Program-made: the position numbers and the translations under genes
Shown: piece by piece, positions 23,701-35,874 of the stretch
Layout of the letters: the number at the start of each line of letters is the position of its first letter
Position numbering within the stretch: the first letter of the stretch is position 1
The notes under the pieces: model-generated
Databases searched by the model: none
Seen by the model: the letters and a program-made list of their open reading frames with translations, nothing else
What the model was told of the DNA's origin: nothing
DNA from: Tanypteryx hageni
Lineage: Eukaryota; Arthropoda; Insecta; Odonata; Petaluridae
NCBI GenBank assembly: GCA_028673005.1
Contig: CM054116.1
Coordinates: 100,604,207 to 100,668,206 of the forward strand
Reading direction: 5' to 3'
DNA: 64,000 nucleotides

Positions 23701-25659
23701 TAAAAAAGGATGAAAGCCATTTCTGTAATACTCCCCATCGTTTGAATTATTTTCTCAAGGCAGAAATGCCTACTTTTAAATCCGAACAGGATCTCATTTG
23801 AATGAAAAACAGTTTGTATTTTAATGCTGTATTTGGTCTGCGACGAGTTGTTAAAGACGTATTCGGGCAAGTGTGTCGTTACACTGCGAGAAACGTACGT
23901 TCGGCGAGTCGGTTTAACCTAACCACATTTAAATACAATCCAAAGGAAAGCCCTGCTTTGAATAAACCTCGTCCCCGAGGCAGGATAACCGTATGGTTTT
24001 TATAAAAAAATCAGCTTACTCTTTATACATGTATTTTCAGCATAAGAGAGGGAGGGAGGAGAGCGCAGTTAAACGCCTCGCACCAGGGACCTCTAAAGTA
24101 GAAAACCGGGCCTGGTTCTGGCCGATTTCTCCTCCCTCCGCGACAACGGGAAGTAACAGCGGGGTAGAAACAAACGGAACGGTCGGTGTTCTCCACGCGT
24201 TTTGAGGGTTTCTACACACTATCACCCAGCGACATGAAGGGAAAGGGGGAAAAAGAACCTATTTTTTTAACCGCGACAGCTTTCCAAAGTGGTTATTACA
24301 TCACTAAGCAAAAACTAACGATACGAATGGAGTTGACAATAAATTATGAATGTTATTGCTATAGCCAAATTGCGGTCGACTGAACTATACTAGTGTTTCA
24401 GATACAAAGTAGCCGTCTGTTTCATTAAACGACCGCTGATTCTAATACCATTAAAACATTCCCACCGAGGGCGTATACTTTTCGTAGTTTAACTGCTCAT
24501 ACGGTTTACTCCGCTATTTAGTGTAATAAGGAGAAACCTGCATCTCTGATCTGGCGAAACCCTTCAAGTGAGATTCAAAATAACTTTTTAATCTTTAATT
24601 TGCAAGGTGAAATTACGGTAAAATTGCTATCGAGATGCGGTTTCACAAACCGCTATTGTTTTTCTTATTATTTATTCACTAGTAAGAGCTACAATTGAAA
24701 TTTCCGTGTTTATTAATGAGTCAAAAGATAATTAACAGAAAAACTTATTATTCACATTGTCTCTTCGTAAAATATAAATTGGCTGAAAGTGAAGTAGCGG
24801 AGTAATTTACCACTGTCACCAGGGCCTCTGAGGGGAAGGGGCCGGGAGGGCCATTTGACCAGGGCCTCAAGCTTAAGGAGGCCAACATTTGCGTTGTTAT
24901 GGACTCGCCATGCTTAATATCAACTGTGAAATTGCACAAAAATTAGATCCATTATAACTGATACATTTGCATGGAAAACGGTTAGAACAGCATTTTATTA
25001 ATAAAAAATATACAAATTACATTTCACTGTCGATTGGCAAACATTGACTTATTTTGTTTTAATGTGTTTTTTTTATTGTTGCCAGGAGCCTCAAATTCTG
25101 GAAGTGGACCCGGCCTCTCTGAACCTTTTAGGTGGCGTTTCACACACCGACCGCAGTTTGACCAATCGGGGTGACGACAAGATGAAAGTCGGCAACCATT
25201 TTTCGCTAACGTAATATATTATAAATTGTGTACACCATCTACGACATTCCTCCTTCTTATTGGTCTTGTTTGATACAAAAAAATGCGCGTACGACTCTTG
25301 AGTACCGTTGCGATTGCAAAACGCTTGAAATAAAAGAAATGGAACAACGATCAATAAAATGGTCCGCGTTATTATTCAACCCGTACTAAATCTCCCACGC
25401 TTGAATATTTCGCGCCAACCTTCCATTTCGAGGTGCTGCTCTTCGAAATTGACACACATTAGAAAACGTCCGAGGGAAGAAAAAAAATGAACATCGGAGG
25501 AAGAAACAAGGAACTTGTCTTCGACGTTATTGCCTAAAGAAAGGTAGGGTCGAGTGGGCAGCAAAAGCGGAGGCGGTACAAGGGTTGATTGGGCGGGGGA
25601 ACCCTTGGGCCGATGGCAAGGTCTGTCGAGTTTTTAAGATGCACCGGCTCCTGCGAACC
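23701..25659. other. anonymous sequence
   Basis: Contains GC-rich, transposon-like words near 24820-24870 (CAGGGCCTCTGAGGGGAAG) and 25083-25135 (CAGGAGCCTCAAATTC), which could be internal parts of another hAT element. No termini or target duplication were found. No gene recognised. Confidence 0.35.
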
Positions 25660-25745
25660 AGGTGAGAAAGGATGAGGAAGAAGAGAAAGGAGAGAATGAG
25701 TAAAGGAAAGAGAGGGATGAGGAGGAAGAAGAAGAGAGGCCGAGT
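25660..25745 (+). repeat. short polypurine tract
   Basis: G and A dominate on the plus strand. The tract is followed by a GC-richer segment to about 25890 that stays open in several frames but shows no domain. Confidence 0.7.
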
Positions 25746-26355
25746 GCGACGTTGCCAAGTCTACTCCACCATGGGATATGACCCCGCCGTTGGAGGGCAA
25801 GGTGTCGGACATCGCACGCCGGTTCCTCCTCGCCCTTACCAGAACCCACGCCACGCCGCGCCCGACCGCAAATCCCGAATGAAGTAAAAAATCAGCGTCG
25901 AAAGAAGGCGGCGGTGGACTATAGGCCGAAAACAAATCCAGCCATGAGGGAGGGACGATGTGTATCTCGCGCCAGTTCTTTGCGTACGATTAGGAGGTCC
26001 CTTGGACGCTTCGCATGACCCTCCCGATAAGTATCGAGAACAAACACCTCCGAACTTTGATTTACGGTGTGCCGACTCTCTGTCGGAACAAAAAACTGTT
26101 TGGGTTTTCATTAGGAGGCAGTCGTAAAGGAGGCTGCTATCGATGAAATATTCCACTGGCAAATATTTGCGCTTTGCTATACCGGAAGATTTTAAGAAAC
26201 ATGCCCGAAGCGGTAAATCGAAAGATATATACAAATTTCGTACAACAAATAAACCTATAACTTTGAGATACAGACGTGATGATGGTCTTCTCCGTTTACC
26301 GGCTATATGGGGCGCGAAAATCTCGAGAGCGCTCCCTACGCGTTATTTGTGAGTA
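25746..26355. other. anonymous sequence
   Basis: No recognisable gene. Reading frames on both strands end without domain features. Confidence 0.35.
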
Positions 26356-27065
26356 CAGTAGAGTCCCGATAATCCGACCTTCGACTGTCCGATATTCCGC
26401 GTAATTCGACATAGTCATAGGCAGCTCAATATCTGTGGCGAAAAATTATCGGCAAAATCGGACGAATTTTTAAAATTTAACGCGAAATTTCGTTATCTCA
26501 TTGACAACGTATGATTGTTAGGTGAGCAGATATATAACTGTGACGAGACAGGCTTAAACTATAAAATGCTGCCTTCAAAAACTTGAGCTTCTCGGGTTGA
26601 AGATTCAGCTCCTGGGTATAAACAAAGTAAAGAAAGGGTGACGATTCTAGCCTGTAGTAACGTTACTGGTGACCACAAATTAAAACTCGTACTTATTGGA
26701 AAGGTCAAAAAACCACGAGCTTTCAAAAACCTAGCTCCTACTGTTCTACAACTTTTGTATAAGTACTGCTACTGATGTCATATTATTGAGACGCTTGCGC
26801 GACCTCGCTGCAAGGAAGAGAAGCAAAATCTGGAAACAAACCTCAATTACTCAATTTTTTAAACAATAACTTAGCTTCAAATAATAGTTTTGTACTCTAT
26901 TATGTAAGTTGTACTGTAGAATAATGATTAATAAACGTGATTTCATACTTATGTTATACTTCAAATTGTTGTTTCGTATCGCCCAGTTCTTTTCCGTATA
27001 GTCCGACATTTTCGGTAATCCGACCACTCCTCGGTCCCGTTTAGGTCGGACTATCGAGACTACTG
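26356..27065 (+). mobile_element. Tigger/pogo-like element, internally deleted
   Basis: Begins CAGTAGAGTCCCGATAATCC and ends with the inverted GGTCGGACTATCGAGACTAC plus TG, with TA on each side (26354-26355 and 27066-27067). TA target duplication and such termini are known for Tigger/pogo elements. It carries parts of a DDE transposase in the same orientation (separate entry). At 710 bp it is much shorter than an autonomous Tigger, so it is a deletion derivative. Confidence 0.88.
26524..26869 (+). pseudogene. Tigger/jerky-type DDE transposase fragment (first catalytic Asp region and C-terminal tail)
   Basis: Frame from 26524 reads IYNCDETGLNYKMLPSKT, a stop (26584-26586), then [17 protein letters not shown] and [19 protein letters not shown] up to a stop near 26773. 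CDETGL is the block holding the first catalytic aspartate of DDE_1 transposases, and the ACSN...KLKLVLIGK block is the strand that follows it. A second frame-consistent piece from 26783 to the stop at 26867 reads KIWKQTSITQFFKQ, a typical C-terminal tail. The second and third catalytic Asp regions are missing between them, and the N-terminal CENP-B-like DNA-binding domain is absent. One premature stop plus a large deletion make it inactive. Confidence 0.85.
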
Positions 27066-27067
27066 TA

Positions 27068-28494
27068 GTTAAGCGTTGACTGGCAATGAATATCGATGGG
27101 CAGGTGGGCATATGTTAACTTTTTTTCGTAGTTGTTGTTTCAATTAATTTTAATTTGATGAAACCAGCAGCAAGTAAGATAACACGTACTTCATATACCG
27201 AAAGGGGCACAAGAATGGCTTTTTGGTCAGAACGCCAAAATACCTCGGATCGGCCCTCGATATATGCAACCCAAAGATACGCTTTATTGCATTTGTCATT
27301 AATCATGGAAATAATAAGCTATACTCAATTATTTAAAGTTTCATCCGCTCAAATCCATGAAGGTGTTGGGTAAATAAGCTTATGAATATTTTCAATATAA
27401 ATTTAAATGCTGAAATCTTATGTTGTGACGAAAATTATCAGAAAACGAGACTTCAAATGCTGTAATCCAAACGAAACATCATTCAACGCAGATATATCTT
27501 TATCGTTTAACGCTCGTTGGAATTTCTTCTGAAGCATTAAAAATAATCAGTAATTATATTCGTCTGTATACGCTAACAATGAAGAGCATGCGAGACATTT
27601 ATAGCGGGGGTTTCAAAACTTGCTGTTCGCAACTCTTGAGCAAGTGAATTGTTCGCCAACATTTAGAAGAAGATCGTTTTGTGACGCAGGAATTGAAATT
27701 GGTCGTCTATGGAAGAATTTTGTTGGAGAGCTCACCAGTCACAGAAATAAAACATATTCTCATAAATACCACAAATCGGAGTGTTTGCAAAAAAAACGCC
27801 TAAAATTGTTACATATTTTGATAGACTACAAATTTTTAACTTATTGAATATTCAGAGAACAGAAAATGCTAAAACTTTTTTAAGAACAAGGAGGAGTTGG
27901 AGGGGAACAGCTGAAAATCTTTGAACCAAATATTAAAATAACAATATCAATAGGTTAGCTTAAATTTTAATTCACACAAAGATTTCCACTACACGGCTGG
28001 GAATGGAGAGTTAGAATCCGTGAGCCCCTCTGCGCCATTGGGTTCGCAACTACTATTGGAATTTTCGAGAAATCCTCAGAACCTTGTTCCACACGACTCT
28101 TGATTTTTAGCGAAGTGGCAATTCCAAAGATGCTTTTCCCCCGATCAAGAAGGAATAAAGCAATTACGTGGAAATGGCGACGACGATGACTCAACTCCAT
28201 AATCTCCTTCTCCGATCGGAAGGTCAGTCACTCCGACGGGGGACGCGGGATTATCGCCTTCATCGATACGCGAACAAAAGAGAGTAACGAATCATCGTTC
28301 CGCTTTTGCGAAGTGACGCAATTCGTAGAGAGGGAGAAAGAACAGAGAAAGGAATAGACCGCTCGCAAGACCTAGCCGCTGTGGGCGCTTTATTGTGAAA
28401 TGGAGCCGCAGCCTCCCATCTCCTCATGGTTGAGCCAAGTTGCTATGGTGGCCACTTCCTCTAGATGCCACGCGGTGTCAAGGTCGCAACTACC
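27068..28494. other. anonymous sequence
   Basis: No gene or repeat boundary recognised. Confidence 0.4.
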
Positions 28495-28650
28495 GGACCT
28501 CCCTCACCCTGTAATTCCCTCGCTCTCTCTTTCTCTTTACGATTCTTCGTCTCTTCTTTCCATCGTTCTCTATTTCCCTTCTCTTCTTCTTATCCTAGGT
28601 CTCACTATTCTTTCTCTGTCTCCATCCACTTCTCCGCTTCCTTTGCTGTT
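28495..28650 (-). repeat. pyrimidine-rich tract on plus strand (polypurine on minus)
   Basis: CT-rich plus strand, opposite in polarity to the following purine array. Together they could form a long imperfect R-Y hairpin. One of few tracts in the window with purines on the minus strand. Confidence 0.75.
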
Positions 28651-28664
28651 CCGTTCTCGAACGG

Positions 28665-29140
28665 TAAAAAGGGAAGGAGGCGGAGAACGCGAGGTGGAAG
28701 GCAGGACGGAGAGAAAGAGTTAGGCAGAAAAAGTTGCGAGGAAGAGAGAGAGAGGAGAGTGAGGGAGAGAGAGAAAGAGGGGAGCGAGGGAGAGAAGGAG
28801 TGGGAGAGGAGAGTGAGGGAGAGAAAGAGGAGAGTGAGGGAGAGAGAAAGAGGGAAGTGAGGGAGAGAGAGAGAGGGGAGTGAGGGAGAGAAAGAGGAGT
28901 GGGGGAGAGAAAGAGGAGAGTGATGGAAATAAAGGGGAGTGAGGAAAAGAAAGGAGAGTGAGGGAAAGAAAGGGGAGTGAGGGAAAGAAAGGGGAGTGAG
29001 GGAAAGAAAGGGGAGTGAGGGAGAGAAAGGGGAGTGAGGGAGAGAAAGGGGAGTGAGGGAGAGAAAGGGGAGTGAGGGAGAGAAAGGGGAGTGAGAGAAA
29101 GAGGAGAATGAGGGAGAGAAAAAGGGGAGTGAGGGAGAGC
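28665..29140 (+). repeat. polypurine minisatellite with a 19-bp unit
   Basis: The unit is GGGAGTGAGGGAGAGAAAG or a close variant. The GTGAG word recurs at 28939, 28958, 28977, 28996, 29015, 29034, 29053, 29072 and 29091, exactly 19 bp apart. Upstream the same words recur at 19-23 bp spacing with more change, so the array homogenised toward its 3' end. Long Ser/Leu/Pro frames on the minus strand come from the absence of stop codons in this repeat and are not genes. Confidence 0.92.
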
Positions 29141-32100
29141 ATTTGATACATCTTCGCCAAACCCATCCGCTAAATATTTCCATCCACCATCCTCCCCCTC
29201 CTCTACGTCTCAACCTCTCCTCTGACCTTACAAGTTACATCCTTTTATCATAACAAATAAGATCCATAAATCATCATCGGAAAGTTTGTAAGAAGCAACA
29301 ACAAATTGCCGACGGCCGTATTTAAAATTGACTTATTCCCAATCATAAATTTTAACCTAGGCAACCGTTGACGAATTATCGTCTACCATTTGGTAGGCGC
29401 CTACGTGACGGTACGTCACCCATCTTGGAACCAATCGAGCTCAAAGAGTTTGTTTTGTGTTTGCGAACGAGCGTCAGACGCTGCGATCTCTCACGTTGGC
29501 TGCTATTACATAATAAAAGGATATTGACCTCCAGATTACTTTTATATCAAATATCCTCTAAAATATTCTTCTTTTAAGTACTATATTTGCGACTCGAGGG
29601 CTTTGATGTATACTGTTTTCCCACGATATTAATTTTTGTCTTATTTTCAACGCAAAGATGGCTTCTCTCAAAACGTTTACTAAGTATTCGAAGCAGATAC
29701 GAAAATCTTCACGCTAAATGAAGTGGTTATGAAGGACCAGAAACAATCTTCGGTACGATTATTATCATTAGGAAATTTTGCCAGGAGAATTCTCGCAGAT
29801 TCAACACCTATTCATTAAGAAGAAATTAAACTCATTAACGACAAAACAACTCGAACCAGTAAATACGTTACTAATAGCGAAGACTTACTAACATGAATTC
29901 CTTGAGGAATCGCATTTATATATTTTTGTGAGAGAGAAGTTTAATTGTCCTAACCACACACGTATATACGCATTCATTTACAAAACGGGAGTTTTTAACA
30001 CGATACACAAATCACGTTAAAAATGAAAAATCCTTGCCATACACCTTACACAAAAGAAAGTCAATTTCGACAAAAATTCGACGCTAACCAGGTACGTGCG
30101 CAAATTAGAAAACAGATATTCGAAAAGGTTACGTTACCGCATTCCAAAGCGCGCTGCGCAAACGTGGTACAAGTGAGAGAAATAAGTTGCAACTGTCCTT
30201 AAAATAAAACCCGGAACTTCTCAATCGAAGATCAAATCTGAAATACCCGTCTGAAGCAAACAACTATAATTCGTTCACGATTTAATCTAAACAATAAGAG
30301 AAAGTCGATTTTGAATTTCCACTGGCCAGTGGGATAGATCAGCTAGATTCGTAACATCGGCACCATCAAAGAAAAGGAACAATGTCACCAATGGACTCGA
30401 TAATTACACCCGCTTCGACCGTTATTAATTACAACGCGTTACTTCACCGTCAAAAAATCTCAAAAGGTGTGGGAACCCTTTGAAACCGTTGCGTCCCGGA
30501 AAAAGATTTATTTATTCTAGAGGGTTGTCATGGCTGCAAGAAGGCTCGTGTGACGCACCGCCTGAGAGCGGTCGACTCGCCACAAAGAACTCGTTTTCAC
30601 AGATCGGATCATCACGGAGAACACGTGGTCTCCGCCTGCCTTCCAAAGCCGTTTCGAATTCTTCCACCCGAACCGTGAATCAGTGCCATCTATCGGGAGG
30701 AAAAGCTATACGAAAGAGCTAGGGAGAAGAATGCTCGTGGGACGGTGTGGCATAGGCAAAGTTGGAAAACCAGGTTCGAGTCGCGGTGAAGTCATCATTT
30801 CCAGCGAAAACTGTCAACTCAATTAAGGGCGTCTCAGGATCCGTCTATTGCCTCCGGATCGCCAAGCGACAAAGGAGGCATTTGAGAGCGGAAGGCAATC
30901 TCACCGAACGCCAAAAGAAACATCCTTCAAAACGCTATCCACTCCAAATATGGAACTTCAGAATAAAAGTATTCCCAGTCTCTCTTATCAGGGGAAAAAT
31001 AAATACACGGATGCGTGTACATTTCGCTTTCCATTCATCATGTCTATCCAGGTAAGATGACAAATACCGAATGGAGGCTGTGGAGATTTGAACGGGCGGA
31101 TAGGAAAAAAATGCTCGCAAGCGGAAAGAGAATGGCGGAGGAGAAGAGAAAAACAGTCGGGTGGAAGGATGATGGAAGAAAGGACGAGGAGGGATAGACA
31201 GAATACGGAGGAAAAGATAGGGAGAGGAGAGGACGTGGAGAAAATGGATTTGAAGGAGTGGCTTTGCCCAAGGCTAGCGGGCCTCGCTTCGTCTCCGGGT
31301 GTAGTCTTCTCCCCCCAGGGAAGAGGGCACGCCGCTAGAAATATTTTATCGTTCCGGGTTCATTAAGAATCAAATTAAATTATCTATCTCGGCGCTTTTC
31401 GCGCGATTACAATGCTACATAAATTCTACAATCAGGAGGCGAACGTGTATAAGAGGAGGATAATGCGGAAACGGCAAACAGACGAGTAATAAAGATAAAC
31501 ATTAAGAGAGGACGGTGAGTGGCGGAAAGAAAAGAAGGATCGTTCATTACGCAGTTTGTGCGAGCTAAAAGTTGAGGACATTTAAAATTAATATTATTAT
31601 CAATTGCACTTTGCGGAAGGTTGCTACTGAAAGTATGGTAGAGCTTCTAAAATAGACAGAAATGCTCCACTTCACTTTTCGCTATGAATGCATATTACCC
31701 TACGTCAACGTTAATAGGCACAGTCAGTTGTCGATCATTTGAAATTCATAACATATAAGGAGAGGCCGAATCAAGATATATGAGGTGATTGATGAGGGTA
31801 TACGGAGCTATTTAAGAAAAGTTACAACAGGACGGCATAGAAGGGGGGAATGACACGGAAAGCCTACTTTCTTAGTAAATATCGAGGACACTCATTATGA
31901 TCAATTTACAGAATCAAGCGGGGTAAGACATTTATCTTTAATGCAAACATAACTACGTAAATTCTATTTATAAACGACTGGGAAAAATCAAATTCGAATG
32001 TTAATTTCAAGTAATTTTTTCATATCAGTAGGAAATTTCAGGAAGTTGATTCACCCTCAACAAGAAGACCAATTGCTCTTACACTTAACTACGTAGTGTG

Positions 32101-33744
32101 AATTACGACGCTCCGTATCTCCGAAAAGGATTGTTTGCTTTATTTATTTGCTTAAATTTGCCTTCGTTTTGATTGAGCCGATGATTATGTCATATAATTT
32201 TCATGTCTGAGTGTACATAAGAATTTTTCATGTTTTATCGTATAGTAAATATTTGAGATCAAAATGAGGGTGATAATGGTTCGTGTGAGTTAATAGAAAG
32301 AAACTTCTTGCTGTTACTACCATTAATACACATTAAGAATGCGAATTATTTTTAATATTTGACGTTCTTTCTACAATAATCTTAAAAGGAAGCGTATTAA
32401 CAGCAAATTTAAAATACTGGCTAAGCTCACGACTCTTATTAAAGAACGCTAAACATTCACGGAGACAAACAACTGAAATTATAAAGATATGCACAATTAA
32501 ATTTTAAAATAAAAATAGCGGATTTCGGAATGGAGATACCTGTGGAATATATATTAAACAGTCATACAAAGGTTAGATATTCCATATGTACATTTCAAAT
32601 GCAAAATCAGCAGTCGTCAGTGTCAATTCAATCAATCACCTAATCAATTATTTAATTAACACGCTGAGAGCGTCTAATTTCATGTGAACTGCTCAGATGG
32701 TTGCTTCGAGAATTTTATGCGTTTTCATCGTTTTTAACGGATAATACCTATCTTGTTCACGGACATGCATAAATACACTGACGAACCTAAGTACTTCTTT
32801 CATTCTATTTTATTTTAAATGCCGGTTAATGATTCCAAGTTTTTATTCAGCGGGTGACCAAAACCATTTATTTTGTATTTTCGTTTCTAAAATCACCAGA
32901 AAGGTGGCGGTTGAATTGCAGTGGTTAGCGTTATGCATATTATTTTAAACGTTTCGTTAACTACTCTCAGAAAAGAGAAAACTTAAGACGACATTTGTAA
33001 TATCATTGGAAAAGGAAAAATGTCAATTACGATGTCGAAGAATATACTCCGAATAGAATCTAAATTACATTTTATAAAGTTAAGTATGTATATACTTTTT
33101 AAACAAGTGAAGGAAGAATTGCAGAACAAAATACATAAGGCAATTTTTTTCGTTTACTCTCAAGCAGCTGGTCCTAGATCCATCATATTTTTACCACGTT
33201 TAGCTCTAATATAAAACAACACATCCTGAAATTTTGGCCTCTCTAAGTTGCATGTTTTTAGAGATACCATCTAAACAGACAAACGGAACACATGGTCGAT
33301 TATTGGAAAAAGCGTCAAAATGTTTATCATTTGCCCCCATCAAAAGTGTACTCTCTCCGTAAAATTTAACGGAGAGCCGACGATGAATCTAATTGCTATT
33401 TCTAGGTTCCGATTAAAAGCACAATAATTTCAATAAAAAAGGTCCGCTTTCTGAAAGCGAGGTTCTTTTTCGTTTTTAGATTAATGGATGAAAATCCAAA
33501 CAGAATATCAACATCATTTTTGACCATGAAAATTCAACGATGCCGCTAGGTTTTGGCAACGTAAATTTTCTTTCACGTATATATTACGTAAATTTAAAAA
33601 AGGAGTATATATGCATTAATTTAATTTGACACTAAATGTTAACAATTTTATTAAATTAGATATGGAATAAAATGAAGATCTAACTTTGTCTTTGCACAAT
33701 TTATTACAAAAGCAGAAAAATTCCTTTCATTTTATTTATATTTA
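29141..33744. other. anonymous sequence with one purine tract
   Basis: A purine-rich stretch on the plus strand lies at about 31085-31255. Near 29403-29428 GGCGCCTACGTGACGG and TACGTCAC form a compact palindromic patch containing CRE-like TGACG words. No gene, RNA or transposon ends were recognised; open frames at about 30480-31200 lack domain features. Confidence 0.4.
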
Positions 33745-35251
33745 CACCCATCCCTCGGCTTACGAACGCTCGATTTACGAATTTTTGATTTTGCGAAGAA
33801 CGGATACTTATACCTATTTTTCTATTTACGAACAACATTTTTCGATTTCATTAAGACAATTTTCGCTAACCAAAGACGCGCTATGTCATGACGTGGAAAA
33901 GAAATTCAGATATTTCACTAAACAACTCTATCACTTGGCGGAAACGTTGAAGGTGATAAACTTAAGCCGTTGCTGGTGTATCATTCATAAAATCCGAGGG
34001 CTTTAAAAGGCTTTAATAAGAATTTATTTCCAGTTGTTTGGCGTGCTAACCGAAAAGCCTGTGTTACGAAGCAAATCTTCGCCGACTACGTCAGCCACTA
34101 TCTTTCTCCTTTCGTAGCGAAATATTGGGCCGAGAATAATCTCACCGACAAAGCACTTTTGATTATTGATAATGCTCCGGATCACCCAACGAGTGTTTTC
34201 GATTATGGCGAAAATATCCAAGTTGCTTTTTTGCCTCCCAACACAACCTCCATACTCCAACCCATGGACCAAGGTGTCATCTCAACATTAAAGGCCTACT
34301 ACCTCCAACTGGGGATGAAATATATTGCCGATGGACTACACAGCAACGAAACCGCAACAGTGAAAGAATTATGGAGCAATATAACATGAAAATGGCAATG
34401 GAAAACACTGGAACAGCATGGGATAAAATAACACGGAAAACTATGAATGGAGTTTGGAAGAAGCTATTGCCCAATTATGTTCATTATGTTGAGGGGACCG
34501 TAAAAAGCATTCAAAAGGACATCGTGGATCTGTCAAACAAAATAGGTTATGAAGGAGTAGACGACAATGACGTGGAAGATTTGTTACAATTACATAGTAA
34601 AGAGCTAACCAATGAAGAGTTGATTCAACTGGATGTACATTTGCCCCAGGAAGAGCAAGAGGAAGAAGATGAGACCAAAAACATGAAGAAATTTGAGAAG
34701 CTCTTTGCAGCTGTTGACGCTGTTACTACAATTTTGGATGAGAATGACCCAAATCTGGAAAGGAGTAGGCCATTTAAAACTCGCATTGATGAAGCAATCC
34801 AATGTTATCGTGAGCTCTATGATTCTAAGAAACGAGAAGCAAAACAAACTTCTAGTCTCCCGTTTTATCGTCCATCAACTTCTTCGTCTTTTCAACCATC
34901 AACCTCAGGAATTTCAGGTTCAGCAATTTCAGAAGACGTCGACGATCCGATAGAAGTTTATGACAGCGGTTCTTCGTGGTCTTCGTTACCATAACTTTTA
35001 TAAAGTTTGTAAATTAAGTTGTTTATGAAAACTTGGACAAACTAATGTAATAATGTTTGCTAGAGTGATTTTATGATTAATAAAAAAATAAATGACATTT
35101 GAGATTTTATTTTAAATGGGTGATGGGCTCAGGAACCGATCGTAACTTTTTCCCATATAAATTAATGGAAATGGGGGTTTCGATTTACGAATTTTGGCAT
35201 TACGAAGGGTTTTCGAGGAACGAATTACGTTCGTAAACCGAGGGATGGATG
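33745..35251 (+). mobile_element. Tigger-like element with partial transposase
   Basis: Left end CACCCATCCCTCGGCTTACG and right end in reverse complement CATCCATCCCTCGGTTTACG. TA flanks both sides (33743-33744 and 35252-35253). Subterminal CGATTTACGAATTTT also occurs inverted at the two ends. The 1507-bp body carries the middle and C-terminal parts of a Tigger-type transposase and a polyadenylation-like AATAAA region near 35090. The 5' half of the gene, with the DNA-binding domain and first catalytic Asp, is deleted. Confidence 0.92.
33940..34994 (+). pseudogene. Tigger-type DDE transposase, 5'-deleted, with stop and frameshift
   Basis: Frame from 33940 reads GGNVEGDKLKPLLVYHS, then a stop at 33988-33990. 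It continues NPRALKGFNKNLFPVVW, TKQIFADYVSHYLSPFV and LLIIDNAPDHPTSVFD (second catalytic Asp), then VAFLPPNTTSILQPMDQGVI (third acidic residue in PMDQGV). A one-base frameshift near 34375 moves the reading to the frame of QYNMKMAMENTGTAWDKITR. That frame runs to the stop after 34991 with the acidic C-terminal region usual for Tigger proteins (ELTNEELIQLDVHLPQEEQ) and a Ser-rich tail. The first catalytic Asp block and the CENP-B-like N-terminus are absent. It is therefore inactive, though the 207-codon C-terminal frame is intact. Confidence 0.92.
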
Positions 35252-35276
35252 TATTTGTAAATTTATTGGTCTAAAG

Positions 35277-35490
35277 CAATGGTTCCCAAACTGTGTGCCG
35301 CAGTAGATTTTTAGGGGTGGCGCGAAAAACTTTGTTTATAAAATAAATCAACAATTGCATGTATTGGTGGGTAATGTGTTGTAATACCCATATCTAAAAA
35401 TATATTAAGCCTGTTACAAGACTGGAATGCTGCGAAATCCTGTTTATTTTTGAAAGTGTGCCGCGGCTCAAAAACGTATGGAAACCACTG
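35277..35490. mobile_element. hAT-type MITE, family 4
   Basis: Starts CAATGGTTCCCAAACTGTG and ends CGTATGGAAACCACTG, imperfect inverted repeats of the hAT style. Flanking octamers GTCTAAAG and ATTTAAAG agree at 6 of 8 positions, a decayed target duplication. It sits only 25 bp beyond the Tigger-like element. The interior has GTGTGCCGC words near both ends. Confidence 0.75.
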
Positions 35491-35499
35491 ATTTAAAGA

Positions 35500-35658
35500 A
35501 TATGTACTTTCGATCTAATTGCTGAATGCAGGAAATAGACCTTGTGACGTATGGTTATTACAAACAAGTACACAATTTATTTTTTCTTGAGATCAAACTA
35601 TTTCTCATATATAAATAATAATGATGTTAATGGAAACCGTAACTCAATACGTTTCTTT
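35500..35658. other. short anonymous spacer
   Basis: AT-rich sequence between the hAT MITE and the mariner-like remnant; nothing recognised. Confidence 0.4.
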
Positions 35659-35866
35659 TCAGTTTAAATGTCGTTTTGATATTGCTGGGGTAGCAATATC
35701 AAAACGACTTTTAAACTCGTCCCACATTTTTCGCGAGGCATTTCGGTCAATCGATGCTACAGATTGACGAATCCTATGTTTTTAGATTATCCACCATATC
35801 ATACACGCGACCTTTAATAAAGCTTCATAAAAAAGTCAATTGGAATTAGATTAGGGGATTTGGGGG
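35659..35866 (-). pseudogene. C-terminal remnant of a mariner/IS630-like transposase
   Basis: On the minus strand, pieces in different frames line up as SPNLIPIDFFMKLY, then KGRVYDMVDNLK, then RIRQSVASIDRNASRKMWDE and FKSRFDIATPAISKRHLN with a stop at 35659. The order SPxLxPxDFF, RVYxxxVxNL, RIRxxVxSI, MWxEFxxR is the usual C-terminal layout of mariner/IS630-like DDE transposases found in many insect genomes. At least two frameshifts, a stop and a 13-G run at 35862-35874 mark it as dead. Only the C-terminal third is present. The last residues coincide with a near-perfect palindrome (35662-35716). Confidence 0.7.
35662..35716. repeat. 25-bp-arm hairpin at the end of the transposase remnant
   Basis: GTTTAAATGTCGTTTTGATA plus TTGCT pairs with the inverse of 35692-35716, with one mismatch and a GGGGT loop at 35687-35691. 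It overlaps the coding remnant, so it could be a secondary inverted duplication rather than an original end. Confidence 0.85.
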
Positions 35867-35874
35867 GGGGGGGG

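Noticed and set aside
28605..29213. 202-codon minus-strand frame with repeated SLPHSPFSPSLPFLSL peptide
   Set aside because: It is the translation of the 19-bp purine minisatellite; the unit is not a multiple of three and no flanking coding signal exists.
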